Source: Bacillota bacterium
GTDB taxonomy: Bacteria > Bacillota > Clostridia > Christensenellales > Borkfalkiaceae
Assembly (NCBI GenBank): GCA_019423125.1
Contig: JAHZBZ010000001.1
Location: 385,986 to 449,985 of the forward strand
Length of the DNA: 64,000 nucleotides
Reading direction: 5' to 3'
Shown: positions 53,298 to 62,155 of the stretch, in pieces
Position numbering within the stretch: position 1 is the first letter of the stretch
How the letters are laid out: each line of letters starts with the position of its first letter
Notes under the pieces: generated by a model
What the model was told of the DNA's origin: nothing
What the model saw: only the letters and a program-made list of their open reading frames with translations
The model's database searches: none
Position numbers and translations under genes: made by a program

Positions 53298-55429
53298 ATA
53301 CCGTTTTGCAGACGATCTACGACAACTACACGGGAGCGGACAGGGAATGTCTGGTCCGTGCCTACCACTACGCCGAACAGGCGCACAGCGGGCAAAAGCG
53401 CGCCTCGGGCGAGGCGTACTTCATCCACCCGTGCGCCGTGGCGCAGATCCTCATCGAGCTGGGGCTGGACAGCGCGACGGTCGCGGCCGCCTTTTTGCAC
53501 GACGTGATCGAGGACACGCCCGTCACGGAAGAGGACATCAGCCGCACCTTCGGCGACGAGATCCTCGCGCTCGTCTCGGGCGTCACCAAGCTGGACAAGA
53601 TCGTCTTCAAGTCGCGCGAAGAGGAAGAGGCGGAAAATTTCCGCAAGATCTTCGTCGCGATGGCGAAGGACATCCGCGTCATCATCATCAAGCTCGCCGA
53701 CCGCCTGCACAACATGCGTTCGCTGAACTTCCTCTCCAAGGAGCGGCAGATCAAGATGGCGCAGGAGACGCTGGACATCTACACGCCGCTGGCGGGCAGG
53801 CTGGGTATCTCGCAGATCAAGTGCGAGCTGGAGGATCTCTGCCTCAAATACCTCGAACCCGAGGCGTATGAGTTCCTCGTCGAGAACATCCACCAGAAAC
53901 TGTACGAGCGGCACAACTTCGTCGACTTCGTCGTCAAGGAGATCAAGAACATCCTCGTCGAGAGCAAGATCGAAGGGGAGGTGTTCGGCAGGCCCAAGCA
54001 CTTCTATTCCATCTACAAGAAGATGAAGACGCAGAACAAGACGCTGGACCAGATCTACGATTTGACGGCGGTGCGCGTCATCGTCGGCACGGTGGACGAG
54101 TGCTACGAGGTGTTCGGCAAGATCCACAAGCGCTGGAAGCCCATCCCGGGCCGCATCAAGGACTACATTGCGACCCCGAAGGCGAACATGTACCAGTCCC
54201 TGCACACGACGGTCGTGACCAACTTCGGCCAGCCGTTCGAGATCCAGATACGCACGTTCGAGATGCACCGTACCGCCGAATTCGGTATCGCGGCGCACTG
54301 GAAATACAAGGAAAAGAAGACGGAGGACTCCACCTTCACCGAACGCCTCTCGTGGATACGCGAGGTGCTCGACTGGGAGGGCGGGCTCAAGGACTCCAAG
54401 GACTTCATGCAGTCACTCAAGACGGAGCTGTATTCCAACGAGCTCCTCGTCTTCACGCCCAAGGGCAAGGTCATCTCCCTGCCCAAGGACGCGACGCCCA
54501 TCGACTTTGCGTATGCCATCCACAGCGAGATCGGCAACCGCTGCACGGGCGCGCGCGTCAATTCCAAGATGGTCCCGCTCAACTCCACGCTGCAGACGGG
54601 CGACGTCGTCGAGATCATTACCTCGGGCAACTCCAAGGGCCCGTCGTGGGACTGGCTCAAGATCGTAAAATCCTCCTCCGCGCGCGCGAAGATCAAGCAG
54701 TTCTTCAAGCGCGAGATGAAGGAGGAGAACGTCAAGATCGGCAAGAGCATGCTCGAAGCGGAGGCAAAACACCGCGGCTACAACCTCTCGGACATCCTCA
54801 CGGAAGAGAGCTTTGCCAAGGTCTCGGAAAAGTTCTCCTTCTTCTCGCAGGACGAGATGTTTGCGTCCGTAGGCTACGGCGCGATCACCGTCAACCAGGT
54901 CCTGTTCAAACTCATCGATTTTTACAAAAAAGAGGTCCCCAAACAGCCCGTCGCGCGCGGCGGCGAGACGGCGGACTCGGGCGGCGTCATCGTCAAGGGC
55001 ATGAGCGGGCTTCTGACCCGCTTCGCGGGCTGCTGCAACCCCGTCCCGGGCGACGAGATCGTCGGCTATGTCACGCGCGGCAGGGGCGTCGTCATCCATC
55101 GCGCCGACTGCACCAACATCCTCTCCCTGCAGGACGAGGAGGGCAGGATCCTCCCCGCGGAATGGGCGGACACCATCGCGGGCAGATTCGTCGCGGGCAT
55201 CGTCATCAAGGCGAAGGACCAGGGCGTCGCGCTGTCCGTGCTCACGGGCGTCGTCAGCGACATGCGGCTGATGATCACGGGCGTCAATTCGCGCTTCGAC
55301 AAGAACAAAGACGCGGTGATCGAGGCGAACATCCGCCTCAACGGCAAGGAAGACATCGATCTGCTCATCCGCAAGATCCGTTCGGACGACCGCATCGACG
55401 AGGTGTACCGCACCGCGGCGAGCAAATAA
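53294..55429 (+). CDS. rel: Bifunctional (p)ppGpp synthetase/hydrolase
   Basis: Makes and degrades the stringent-response alarmone. The 711-residue protein has an intact N-terminal HD hydrolase (ASGEAYFIHPCAVA, FLHDVIEDT), then the synthetase with YDLTAVRVIV, GRIKDYIATPKANMYQSLHT (the RxKD motif of bifunctional Rel enzymes) and EIQIRTFEMHRTAEFGIAAHW. A TGS domain follows (LLVFTPKGKVISLPKDATPIDFAYAIH), then helical and zinc-finger/CC regions (RFAGCCNPVPGD, VIHRADC) and a C-terminal ACT domain. Both activities should be present. Confidence 0.96.
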   Translation: MNTVLQTIYDNYTGADRECLVRAYHYAEQAHSGQKRASGEAYFIHPCAVAQILIELGLDSATVAAAFLHDVIEDTPVTEEDISRTFGDEILALVSGVTKLDKIVFKSREEEEAENFRKIFVAMAKDIRVIIIKLADRLHNMRSLNFLSKERQIKMAQETLDIYTPLAGRLGISQIKCELEDLCLKYLEPEAYEFLVENIHQKLYERHNFVDFVVKEIKNILVESKIEGEVFGRPKHFYSIYKKMKTQNKTLDQIYDLTAVRVIVGTVDECYEVFGKIHKRWKPIPGRIKDYIATPKANMYQSLHTTVVTNFGQPFEIQIRTFEMHRTAEFGIAAHWKYKEKKTEDSTFTERLSWIREVLDWEGGLKDSKDFMQSLKTELYSNELLVFTPKGKVISLPKDATPIDFAYAIHSEIGNRCTGARVNSKMVPLNSTLQTGDVVEIITSGNSKGPSWDWLKIVKSSSARAKIKQFFKREMKEENVKIGKSMLEAEAKHRGYNLSDILTEESFAKVSEKFSFFSQDEMFASVGYGAITVNQVLFKLIDFYKKEVPKQPVARGGETADSGGVIVKGMSGLLTRFAGCCNPVPGDEIVGYVTRGRGVVIHRADCTNILSLQDEEGRILPAEWADTIAGRFVAGIVIKAKDQGVALSVLTGVVSDMRLMITGVNSRFDKNKDAVIEANIRLNGKEDIDLLIRKIRSDDRIDEVYRTAASK

Positions 55430-55438
55430 GGAGGGGAC

Positions 55439-56038
55439 ATGACCGTCTACACCGTTCCCGCAGGCATTCTGCGGGCGAACTGCTATCTTCTCACCGCGGA
55501 CGCAAAGAACGCGGTGCTCATCGACTGCGGCGGAAACGAGCCCTTTGCCTTCGCGGAGAAGAAGGGGCTGAAGATCGGGCATGTCCTGCTCACGCACGGG
55601 CATTACGACCACATCGCGGGCTGTGCGCGTGCGCGCGCGCTCGGCATCCCCGTCGGCTGTGCGGAGGCGGAGCGCGCCACTCTCTGCGGGAGCGGCAATC
55701 TCGCGGCGATGTTCGGCGCCGACGTCGGGCGGTTCGAGCCCGATTTCACCTTTTCGGACGGCGACGCGCTGTCGCTGGACGGGCTGTGCCTTCACGTGAT
55801 CGCGACGCCCGGTCACACGCCCGGCGGGGTGTGCTTTCTGTGCGGGAACGATCTGTTCACGGGCGACACGCTGTTTTTGGAAAGCGTCGGCAGGACGGTC
55901 TTTCCGGGCGGGAGCGGCGCACAGCTCCGAAACAGCGTGCGCAGGCTTTTTGCGCTGGAAGGGGACTGCAAGGTCTGGCCGGGGCACGACGACCCCACCA
56001 CGCTCGGGCACGAGCGCAAATACAACCCCTTCCGCTGA
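55439..56038 (+). CDS. MBL-fold hydrolase (YqgX/glyoxalase II-like)
   Basis: A 199-residue hydroxyacylglutathione-hydrolase-like protein. It has the metal motif THGHYDHIAG (about residues 58-67), TPGHTPGGVCFLCG, and GDTLFLESVGRTVFPGG. It is shorter than true glyoxalase II, lacking its C-terminal domain, as in many Firmicutes YqgX-like proteins. It is placed between rel and hemZ, a common clostridial order. The substrate is uncertain. Confidence 0.87.
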   Translation: MTVYTVPAGILRANCYLLTADAKNAVLIDCGGNEPFAFAEKKGLKIGHVLLTHGHYDHIAGCARARALGIPVGCAEAERATLCGSGNLAAMFGADVGRFEPDFTFSDGDALSLDGLCLHVIATPGHTPGGVCFLCGNDLFTGDTLFLESVGRTVFPGGSGAQLRNSVRRLFALEGDCKVWPGHDDPTTLGHERKYNPFR

Positions 56039-56071
56039 AGGAGACCGCTTTTGCGGGGATGAAGAAAAGAA

Positions 56072-57445
56072 ATGCTTAGCACGAACACCGAATTTTTACA
56101 GGCAGAGCTGATGGACGTGATGCGGCTGTACGGGGAGGACGTCCCCGACGCCGTGCACGTCTTTTCCCACGCGGACGGGGAATTTTTCAACGCCGTCGAG
56201 ATCGGCGGAAAGCGCTACGAGTTTCGCGAGCGGCAGGAATGCGCGGGTGCGCTCGAGTACAAGCGGTACGCAAAGCGCTTCGCAAAGCTCGCCCTCTACG
56301 AGGCGCTCCGCGCGCACACGGGGCGCTCCATGCCCTGGGGCGCGCTGACGGGCATCCGCCCGACCAAGCTCGCCTACGCCGAGGAAGAGGCGGGCAGACG
56401 GTTCGAGCCGCTCTTTGAAAAGTTCGGCGTGTGCGCGGAGAACATCTCCCTCGTCGCGGACGTGCTCGCCGCACAGCGCGGCATCTACGAAAAGCGGGAG
56501 GGCAACGCCGACCTGTACGTCGGCATTCCGTTCTGCCCCTCCAAGTGCAATTACTGCTCCTTCATCACGGCGGACATCCGCCGCACGGCGCCCCTTCTGC
56601 CCGCCTACCTCGACGCGCTGGAGCGTGAGATCGCGGCTTGCGAGGGACTGTACAAAAACCTGCGCAGCCTGTACGTGGGCGGCGGCACGCCGCTCGTGCT
56701 GGACACCGCTTCGCTCGCGCGCGTGCTGCGCGCCGTCGCGCCTTATTACAGGGAGGGCATCGAATACACGGTGGAGGCGGGGCGGCCGGACGTGTTCACG
56801 GAGGAAAAACTCGCCCTTCTGCGCGAGTTCGGCGTCACGCGCATCTGCGTGAACCCGCAGAGCTTTTGCGACGCGACGCTCGCGCGCATCGGCAGGAATC
56901 ATACGGCGGACGACATCCTGCGCGCCTATGAGATGTCCCGCAAGTTCGATTTTTCCGTAAACTTCGACCTGATCGCGGGGCTGACGGGGGAGAGCGCAGA
57001 GGAGTTCTGCGACAGCGTCGACCGCGCGGTCGCGCTTTCGCCCGAGAACATCACGGTGCACACACTCTGTCTCAAAAAGGGCGCGAAACTGCGCGAGGAG
57101 ACCTGTTTCCTCGCGGGCGGCGGCATTTCCGAGATGATCGCCTATTCGCGGCGCAGACTGTACGAGGCGGGGTACGTCCCGTATTATATGTACCGCCAGA
57201 AATACATGGCGGGCAACTGCGAGAACACGGGCTGGACCAAGCCCGGCAAGGCTTGCGTGTACAACGTCGACGTGATGGAGGAGATCTCCGACAACATCGC
57301 CTGCGGCGCGAACGCGGTGGGCAAAAAGCTGTTCCTTGCCGAGAACAGGATCGAGCGCATCGGCTCGCCCAAGGACATCCCCACCTACATCGCGAAGACG
57401 GAGGAGCTGATCGCACAAAAGCGCGCGCTGTTCTCGGGCAAATAG
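56072..57445 (+). CDS. hemZ: Coproporphyrinogen III oxidase-like radical SAM enzyme HemZ
   Basis: Oxygen-independent coproporphyrinogen dehydrogenase-like protein, 457 residues. An N-terminal domain of about 150 residues characteristic of HemZ precedes the radical SAM cluster motif FCPSKCNYCSF (about residues 154-164). YVGGGTP, VEAGRPDVFTEEKL, NPQSF and the NFDLIAGL segment follow. No other haem genes are visible, and true heme synthesis may be absent in such anaerobes, so another radical SAM role remains possible. Confidence 0.88.
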   Translation: MLSTNTEFLQAELMDVMRLYGEDVPDAVHVFSHADGEFFNAVEIGGKRYEFRERQECAGALEYKRYAKRFAKLALYEALRAHTGRSMPWGALTGIRPTKLAYAEEEAGRRFEPLFEKFGVCAENISLVADVLAAQRGIYEKREGNADLYVGIPFCPSKCNYCSFITADIRRTAPLLPAYLDALEREIAACEGLYKNLRSLYVGGGTPLVLDTASLARVLRAVAPYYREGIEYTVEAGRPDVFTEEKLALLREFGVTRICVNPQSFCDATLARIGRNHTADDILRAYEMSRKFDFSVNFDLIAGLTGESAEEFCDSVDRAVALSPENITVHTLCLKKGAKLREETCFLAGGGISEMIAYSRRRLYEAGYVPYYMYRQKYMAGNCENTGWTKPGKACVYNVDVMEEISDNIACGANAVGKKLFLAENRIERIGSPKDIPTYIAKTEELIAQKRALFSGK

Positions 57446-57486
57446 GCAAAGAAAGCGGAAAAAATGCGCAATATGCCTTCAAACAG

Positions 57487-57515
57487 TTTACTTTTGCGCA
57501 CATATGTGGTAAACT
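57487..57515 (+). promoter_or_regulatory. Candidate promoter of rpsO-pnp
   Basis: TTTACT (57487-57492), 17 bases, TAAACT (57510-57515) with extended TGG. An inverted repeat CACATATGTG lies within the spacer and GTTTAC/GTAAAC flanks it, so a repressor could bind here. Confidence 0.55.
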
Positions 57516-57596
57516 AATACCATGCGTGATCAAGGGCGTGCGGTTCTCCTCGCCGATCTTTGATCTCGTGAATAATTATTTCCAAGGAGTAAAACA

Positions 57597-57860
57597 ATGG
57601 AAAAGGAAAGAAAGACAGAGATCATCAACGAGTACAAGAGACATGACGGCGACACGGGTTCTTCCGAAGTCCAGATCGCCCTTCTCACCGAGCGCATCAA
57701 TCACCTCAACGCACATCTGCAGGAGCACCCGCACGACAACCACAGCCGCCGCGGTCTTTTAAAGATGGTCGGTCAGCGCCGCGGCCTGCTCGACTATATC
57801 AAATCCAAGGACATCGAGAAGTACAGAGAGATCGTTGCCCGCTTGGATCTGCGTAAATAA
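57597..57860 (+). CDS. rpsO: 30S ribosomal protein S15
   Basis: Small-subunit primary binding protein for 16S rRNA. The 87-residue protein has the S15 signature GSSEVQIALLTERINHLNAHL and HSRRGLLKMVGQRRGLLDYI. CAAGGAG precedes the ATG. It is followed by a moderate terminator and then pnp, the conserved rpsO-pnp order. Confidence 0.97.
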   Translation: MEKERKTEIINEYKRHDGDTGSSEVQIALLTERINHLNAHLQEHPHDNHSRRGLLKMVGQRRGLLDYIKSKDIEKYREIVARLDLRK

Positions 57861-57870
57861 TCGATTATTT

Positions 57871-57898
57871 AAGGGCGGAACAGGTGTTCGGCCCTTTT
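57871..57898 (+). terminator. Attenuating terminator between rpsO and pnp
   Basis: AAGGGC-g-GAAC-aggt-GTTC-g-GCCCTT with one G/G mismatch, followed by TTAT; probably partial. Confidence 0.7.
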
Positions 57899-57953
57899 AT
57901 AAATTGCAGGGCGGCAAGGGCTTCCCTGCGGAACAAAGAGTAAGGAGTGCAGA

Positions 57954-60053
57954 ATGACAAAAAATTTCAGACAATTCGAGACGGAAATCGGCGGCAGAAA
58001 GGTCATCATCGAGACGGGGAAATACGCCGAGCAGGCGAACGGTTCCTGCGTCGTGCGCTGCGGTGACACCGTCGTCATGGTGAACGTCACCATGTCCGAG
58101 ACGCCCAGAGAGGGAATGGACTTCTTCCCCCTGCAGGTGGACTACGAAGAGAAGATGTACGCCGTCGGCAAGATCCCCGGCGGCTTCAAGAAGCGCGAGG
58201 GCAGGGCGAGCGACAAGGCGATCCTGACCTCCCGCCTGATCGACAGGCCCATCCGCCCGCTCTTCCCCAAGGGACTGTACAACGACGTCGTGGTCATCGC
58301 GACCGCGCTCTCCGTCGACACGAACATCCCCCCCGAACCCTTCGCAATGCTCGGCAGTTCCATCGCGCTGAGCATCTCCGACATCCCCTGGGCAGGCCCC
58401 ACGGGTTCCGTGCAGGTCGGTCTGGTGGACGGCGAGTACGTCATCAACCCCGACAACGCACAGCGTGAGAAGAGCCGCCTTCTGCTCGGTCTCTCCGGCA
58501 CCGCCGACGCGATCATGATGGTCGAGGCGGGCGCAAAGGAGATCTCCGACGAGGAAATGGTCGGCGCCATCCTGTTCGGCCACGAGGCGATCAAAAAACA
58601 GTGCGCGTTCATCGAGAACATCCGCAAGGAGATCGGCAAACCCAAGCGCGAAATGGAGCTCTATCACATCCCCGAGGACATCGACGCGGCGGTCCGCGCC
58701 TACGCCTCCGCGAAGCTGGACGCGGCGCTCGAGGAGTTTGATCGCCAGGCGCGCGAAGAGAAACAGGACGAAGTCGAAAAGGATGTGCTCGCGCATTTTG
58801 CGGACGTGTATCCCGACAAGGCGCGCGAGATGAAGGACAGCCTCTATTATCTGACCAAAGAGAAGGTCCGTGCAAAGATCCTCGACAAGGGCATCCGTCC
58901 CGACGGCAGGTCTTTGACGGAGATCCGTCCCATCTGGTGCGAAGTGGGGGTGCTTCCCCGCGTGCACGGTTCGGGCGTGTTCACGAGAGGACAGACGCAG
59001 GTGCTCACCTCCTGCACCCTCGGCACGCTCAGCGAAGTGCAGAAGCTGGACGGCCTGGACGACGAAGTGTCCAAGAGATATATGCACCAGTACAACTTCC
59101 CCGGCTATTCCACGGGCGAGGCAAAGGGCCTCAAGAGCCCCGGCCGCCGCGAGATCGGCCACGGCGCCCTCGCGGAGCGCGCGCTCGAGCCTGTCGTGCC
59201 CAATGAATCGGAGTTCCCGTATGCGATCCGCATGGTCTCCGAGGTGCTCAGCTCCAACGGCTCCACCTCGCAGGCGAGTGTTTGCGGCTCCACGCTTGCG
59301 CTCATGGACGCGGGCGTTCCCATCAAAGCGCCTGTCGCGGGCTGCGCGATGGGTCTGATCAAGGACACCCGGAGCGACCGCATCGCCATCCTGACCGACA
59401 TCCAGGGCCTTGAGGACTTCCTCGGCGACATGGACTTCAAGGTCGCGGGTACCGAAAAGGGCATCACAGCCATTCAGATGGACATCAAGATCAAGGGCAT
59501 CTCCGAGGACATCCTGCGCCGCGCGATCAAGCAGGCGAACGAGGGCAGGCAGTTCATCCTGCACAAGATGCTCGAAGTGCTTCCCGCACCCAGAGCGGAG
59601 CTCTCCAAGTACGCGCCCAAGATCATCTCCTTCAACATCGATCCCGACAAGATCCGCGAGGTCATCGGCAGCGGCGGCAAGGTCATCAACAAGATCATCG
59701 AGGAGACCAACGTCAAGATCGACATCGATGACGACGGAAAGGTCTGCATCGCGACATACGGCGAGAACACCGAGAACGCGGAGCGCGCAAAGGCGATCAT
59801 TCTCTCCATCGCGCGCGATCCCGAAGTGGGCGACATGTTCATCGGCTCCGTCGTTCGCATCCTCTCCAAGGTCGGCGCCTTCGTCGAGCTCGCGCCCGGC
59901 AAGGACGGCATGATCCACATCTCCAAGATGAGCGATAAGCGCATCGCGCAGGTGGAGGACGTGCTCAACATCGGCGACACCGTCAAGGTGGAGATCATCA
60001 AGATCGGCGAAAAGGGCATCGACCTCAAACTCCTCGAAAAGATGGACGTCTGA
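57954..60053 (+). CDS. pnp: Polyribonucleotide nucleotidyltransferase (PNPase)
   Basis: Phosphorolytic 3'-5' exoribonuclease. The 699-residue protein has two RNase PH domains (first with NGSCVVRCGDTVVMV and KREGRASDKAILTSRLIDRPIRPLF; second with VLTSCTLG, the catalytic-site FPGYSTGEAKG, GHGALAERAL and GDMDFKVAGT). A KH domain (VIGSGGKVINKIIEETNVKIDI, about residues 563-590) and a C-terminal S1 domain (GSVVRILSKVGAFVEL...MIHIS) follow. The length and domain set are complete. Confidence 0.97.
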   Translation: MTKNFRQFETEIGGRKVIIETGKYAEQANGSCVVRCGDTVVMVNVTMSETPREGMDFFPLQVDYEEKMYAVGKIPGGFKKREGRASDKAILTSRLIDRPIRPLFPKGLYNDVVVIATALSVDTNIPPEPFAMLGSSIALSISDIPWAGPTGSVQVGLVDGEYVINPDNAQREKSRLLLGLSGTADAIMMVEAGAKEISDEEMVGAILFGHEAIKKQCAFIENIRKEIGKPKREMELYHIPEDIDAAVRAYASAKLDAALEEFDRQAREEKQDEVEKDVLAHFADVYPDKAREMKDSLYYLTKEKVRAKILDKGIRPDGRSLTEIRPIWCEVGVLPRVHGSGVFTRGQTQVLTSCTLGTLSEVQKLDGLDDEVSKRYMHQYNFPGYSTGEAKGLKSPGRREIGHGALAERALEPVVPNESEFPYAIRMVSEVLSSNGSTSQASVCGSTLALMDAGVPIKAPVAGCAMGLIKDTRSDRIAILTDIQGLEDFLGDMDFKVAGTEKGITAIQMDIKIKGISEDILRRAIKQANEGRQFILHKMLEVLPAPRAELSKYAPKIISFNIDPDKIREVIGSGGKVINKIIEETNVKIDIDDDGKVCIATYGENTENAERAKAIILSIARDPEVGDMFIGSVVRILSKVGAFVELAPGKDGMIHISKMSDKRIAQVEDVLNIGDTVKVEIIKIGEKGIDLKLLEKMDV

Positions 60054-60072
60054 GCAATTCGATAAAATACGT

Positions 60073-60099
60073 ACGGGGCGGTTTTCCGCCCCGTTTTTT
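60073..60099 (+). terminator. Rho-independent terminator of pnp
   Basis: ACGGGGCGG-tttt-CCGCCCCGT followed by a T-run. Confidence 0.92.
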
Positions 60100-60186
60100 C
60101 GCGCCGCGGCAGATTCCGCCCGCCTTTTGATATGCAGGCGCGAAAAAAAGACAGCCCCTTAAAAAGGGAGCCGCGGCAGAAAAACG

Positions 60187-60221
60187 CGCGCCCCTGCGCA
60201 AAATTTTTGCGCAGGGGCGCG
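60187..60221. terminator. Perfect 17-bp hairpin between convergent genes
   Basis: CGCGCCCCTGCGCAAAA and its complement TTTTGCGCAGGGGCGCG with a one-base centre, then TTTC. It lies between pnp (+) and the flavin reductase gene (-). No gene is seen in 60054-60329. Confidence 0.75.
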
Positions 60222-60302
60222 TTTCATTTTCAGTGCAAAAAAAAACTATGTTCCGGCTTGTCCGCCGCGCAAAAACATGCGTGCGCGGATTTGCCGCAAA
60301 AG

Positions 60303-60330
60303 AAAAAGCGAAGGAGGCCTCCGCTTTTTT
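60303..60330 (-). terminator. Terminator of the perR-rubrerythrin operon
   Basis: On the minus strand AGCGGAGG-cc-TCCTTCGCT within flanking A- and T-tracts, directly after the stop. Confidence 0.7.
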
Positions 60331-60962
60331 CAGATCTTTTTGAATACCTTTTTGGGCTGTCCGCAGACGGGGCAGGTCCAGTCGTCGGGGAGCTTTTCAA
60401 AGGGAATGTTCCCGCTGTACTCGTAGCCGCAGACCGAGCAGACATACTTGCCCGCAGGCGCGCTCTCCTCAATGTAGGTGGGCGCGTTTTTCGCCGTCTT
60501 GCCCTTGATCACGCCGTGGTAGTAGGCATAGGTCATGGGGGTGCCGTCGCTCGTGCGTTCGGCGCCGATCACCTCGCCGAGAAAGACGGTGTGCGTGGCG
60601 GTCTCCATCTTGTCGACGACGCGGCAGGCGATGTAGGCGCAGCTGTCCGAGAGGACGGGCAGGGCGTCTTTGACCTCATAATCCGCCTGCGAGAACTTGT
60701 CGAAGTCCTTTCCCGAGCGGAACCCGAACGTCCCGATGATGGCAGGGTCGCTGTTCTCGGCAAGGATGCTGATCGCAAAATGTCCGCAGTCGCGGATGCA
60801 GGAATTGGTGTAGTTGTCCCTGTTGATGCTCACCATGACGGTGGCGGGGGAGGAAGTGATCTGCGCCGCGCAGTTTGCGATGCAGCCTGTCGGCCTGCCT
60901 TTGTCCCAGGTGGACACGACATACACGCCGTAAGACAGGGAGTGAAATGCTTTCGGATCCAT
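60330..60962 (-). CDS. Flavin reductase-rubredoxin fusion (high-molecular-weight rubredoxin)
   Basis: A 210-residue two-domain electron carrier. An FMN-binding flavin reductase-like domain (about residues 1-155; TGCIANCAAQITSSPATVMVSINRDN, GTFGFRSGKDFDKF) is joined to a C-terminal rubredoxin (YVCSVCGYEYSG and WTCPVCGQPK, iron ligated by four Cys). In related anaerobes such fusions shuttle electrons from NAD(P)H or flavin to flavodiiron protein or rubrerythrin for O2 and peroxide reduction. It lies downstream of rubrerythrin, separated by a partial hairpin. Confidence 0.92.
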   Translation of the reverse strand: MDPKAFHSLSYGVYVVSTWDKGRPTGCIANCAAQITSSPATVMVSINRDNYTNSCIRDCGHFAISILAENSDPAIIGTFGFRSGKDFDKFSQADYEVKDALPVLSDSCAYIACRVVDKMETATHTVFLGEVIGAERTSDGTPMTYAYYHGVIKGKTAKNAPTYIEESAPAGKYVCSVCGYEYSGNIPFEKLPDDWTCPVCGQPKKVFKKI

Positions 60963-61013
60963 TTTTGTTTTACCTCAGTCGTCTTTGATTTTCCGCGCGG
61001 GCGCGGCAGGGGA

Positions 61014-61043
61014 AAAGAGCCGCAGAGCGCTTGCGCCTGCGGC
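61014..61043 (-). terminator. Hairpin between rubrerythrin and the flavin reductase fusion
   Basis: On the minus strand GCCGCAG...CTGCGGC with an inner GCGC/GCGC, followed by TCTTTT; probably partial. Confidence 0.65.
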
Positions 61044-61062
61044 GATGTTTTCCCGAAAAAGA

Positions 61063-61611
61063 TCAATAGTTCTCCGCTCTGAGCTGGAAGTAAGCCTTCG
61101 GGTGCGAGCAGACGGGGCAGATATCGGGCGCTTTTTTGCCGACGACGATGTGTCCGCAGTTGGAGCACTGCCAGATGCACTCTTCGTCGCGGGAGAAGAC
61201 GATGCCTTCCTTCACGTTTTTGAGCAGGGCGAGGTATCTCTTCTCGTGCTCGCGCTCGATCTCGCCGACCTTCTCAAAGAGGAACGCGATGTGGTCGAAT
61301 CCCTCTTCCTTCGCCTCTTTGGCAAAGGTCGCGTACATGTCCGTCCACTCGTAGTTCTCGCCCGCCGCCGCGTCCGCAAGGTTTGCCTCGGTGGAGGGGA
61401 CGTCGCCGCCGTGCAGCAGTTTGAACCAGATCTTTGCATGCTCTTTTTCGTTGTTCGCCGTCTCTTCGAACAGGTTTGCGATCTGAACAAAACCCTCTTT
61501 CTTCGCCTTGCTCGCGTAGTAGGTGTATTTGTTGCGCGCCTGCGATTCGCCTGCGAACGCCGCCTGCAGATTTGCTTCCGTCTTGGTGCCTTTGAGCTGT
61601 TTCTCGTTCAT
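61063..61611 (-). CDS. rbr: Rubrerythrin
   Basis: A non-haem di-iron peroxidase protecting anaerobes against H2O2. The 182-residue protein has a four-helix ferritin-like domain with the Glu/His ligands (AFAGESQARNKYTYYA, EETANNEKEHAKIW, EREHEKRYL) and a C-terminal rubredoxin-like FeS4 site (WQCSNCGHIV, ICPVCSHPK). The start at 61611 follows AAGGAG. The perR-like gene ends four bases upstream, so the two are co-transcribed. Confidence 0.96.
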   Translation of the reverse strand: MNEKQLKGTKTEANLQAAFAGESQARNKYTYYASKAKKEGFVQIANLFEETANNEKEHAKIWFKLLHGGDVPSTEANLADAAAGENYEWTDMYATFAKEAKEEGFDHIAFLFEKVGEIEREHEKRYLALLKNVKEGIVFSRDEECIWQCSNCGHIVVGKKAPDICPVCSHPKAYFQLRAENY

Positions 61612-61615
61612 TTTT

Positions 61616-62008
61616 TTATTCTCCTTTTTGTTTGTCAATACAATCGGGGCAAACCCCGACGAATTCAATATGAAAATCCTCCACGCAAAAGCCGTGCGCG
61701 TTCAGCTCTTTTGTGGGATCGCAGGGCGGCATGTCCGCGTCGAATGCGCGCCCGCACCCCCTGCATAAAAGGTGCGGATGCCGCTTTGCACACCTGTCAA
61801 ACCGATCGGATGCGCCGCTCCCCGTCTTCACTTTTCCGATCACTTTCTCCTCATACAGCAAGTTCAGATTCCGATAGACGGTCGCCTTTGAGATGTGCGG
61901 ATGCGTCTTCTGCACATGCGCAAAGATCTCTTCGGCGGCGGGGTGGTCCAGTTCACGGATCGCATCCAGAATCAACTGCCGCTGTAATGTATTTCTTCTG
62001 GTCACCAT
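61616..62008 (-). CDS. perR: Peroxide-responsive repressor PerR (Fur family)
   Basis: A 130-residue Fur-family metalloregulator. An N-terminal winged helix (TLQRQLILDAIREL, SKATVYRNLNLL) is followed by a dimerisation domain with two structural zinc CxxC motifs (CRGCG, CPDC). The residues that bind Fe/Mn and are oxidised in Bacillus PerR all have counterparts: His in DHPAAEEI, Asp in SDRFD, the HPH pair (H91/H93) and Asp in AFDAD. The ATG at 62008 has AGGA seven bases upstream; an ATG at 62014 abuts the AGGAA directly. It heads the rubrerythrin operon and has a palindrome over its own start site, so autoregulation is likely. Confidence 0.9.
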   Translation of the reverse strand: MVTRRNTLQRQLILDAIRELDHPAAEEIFAHVQKTHPHISKATVYRNLNLLYEEKVIGKVKTGSGASDRFDRCAKRHPHLLCRGCGRAFDADMPPCDPTKELNAHGFCVEDFHIEFVGVCPDCIDKQKGE

Positions 62009-62018
62009 ATTCATTTCC

Positions 62019-62039
62019 TATTAGTAATTATTCCTAATA
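62019..62039 (-). promoter_or_regulatory. Per/Fur-box-like operator
   Basis: TATTAG-t-AAT-t-ATT-c-CTAATA, a 21-bp palindrome just downstream of the perR -10 box, overlapping the expected transcription start. It resembles the 7-1-7 Per box (TTATAATnATTATAA). Confidence 0.7.
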
Positions 62040-62042
62040 AAT

Positions 62043-62070
62043 ATTATACATAAAATTTCGTGTTTGTCAA
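62043..62070 (-). promoter_or_regulatory. Sigma-A promoter of perR-rubrerythrin operon
   Basis: On the minus strand TTGACA (62070-62065), 16 bases, TATAAT (62048-62043): both hexamers perfect. Confidence 0.85.
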
Positions 62071-62097
62071 GAAAATTTTCGGATTTTTTCTCAGCTG

Positions 62098-62126
62098 TTG
62101 ACAAATCTTTTTACTTGCTCTATAAT
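62098..62126 (+). promoter_or_regulatory. Consensus sigma-A promoter of the 62156 gene
   Basis: TTGACA (62098-62103), 17 bases, TATAAT (62121-62126), a full consensus; divergent from the perR promoter, 27 bases between the -35 boxes. Confidence 0.88.
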
Positions 62127-62155
62127 ATTGACAAAGAGGGGGGCGCAGACGCCAT

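Noticed and set aside
57446..57596. Riboswitch or T-box in the rpsO leader
   Set aside because: Only a promoter with a small palindrome is seen; no conserved T-box or riboswitch core could be found there or before the other operons.
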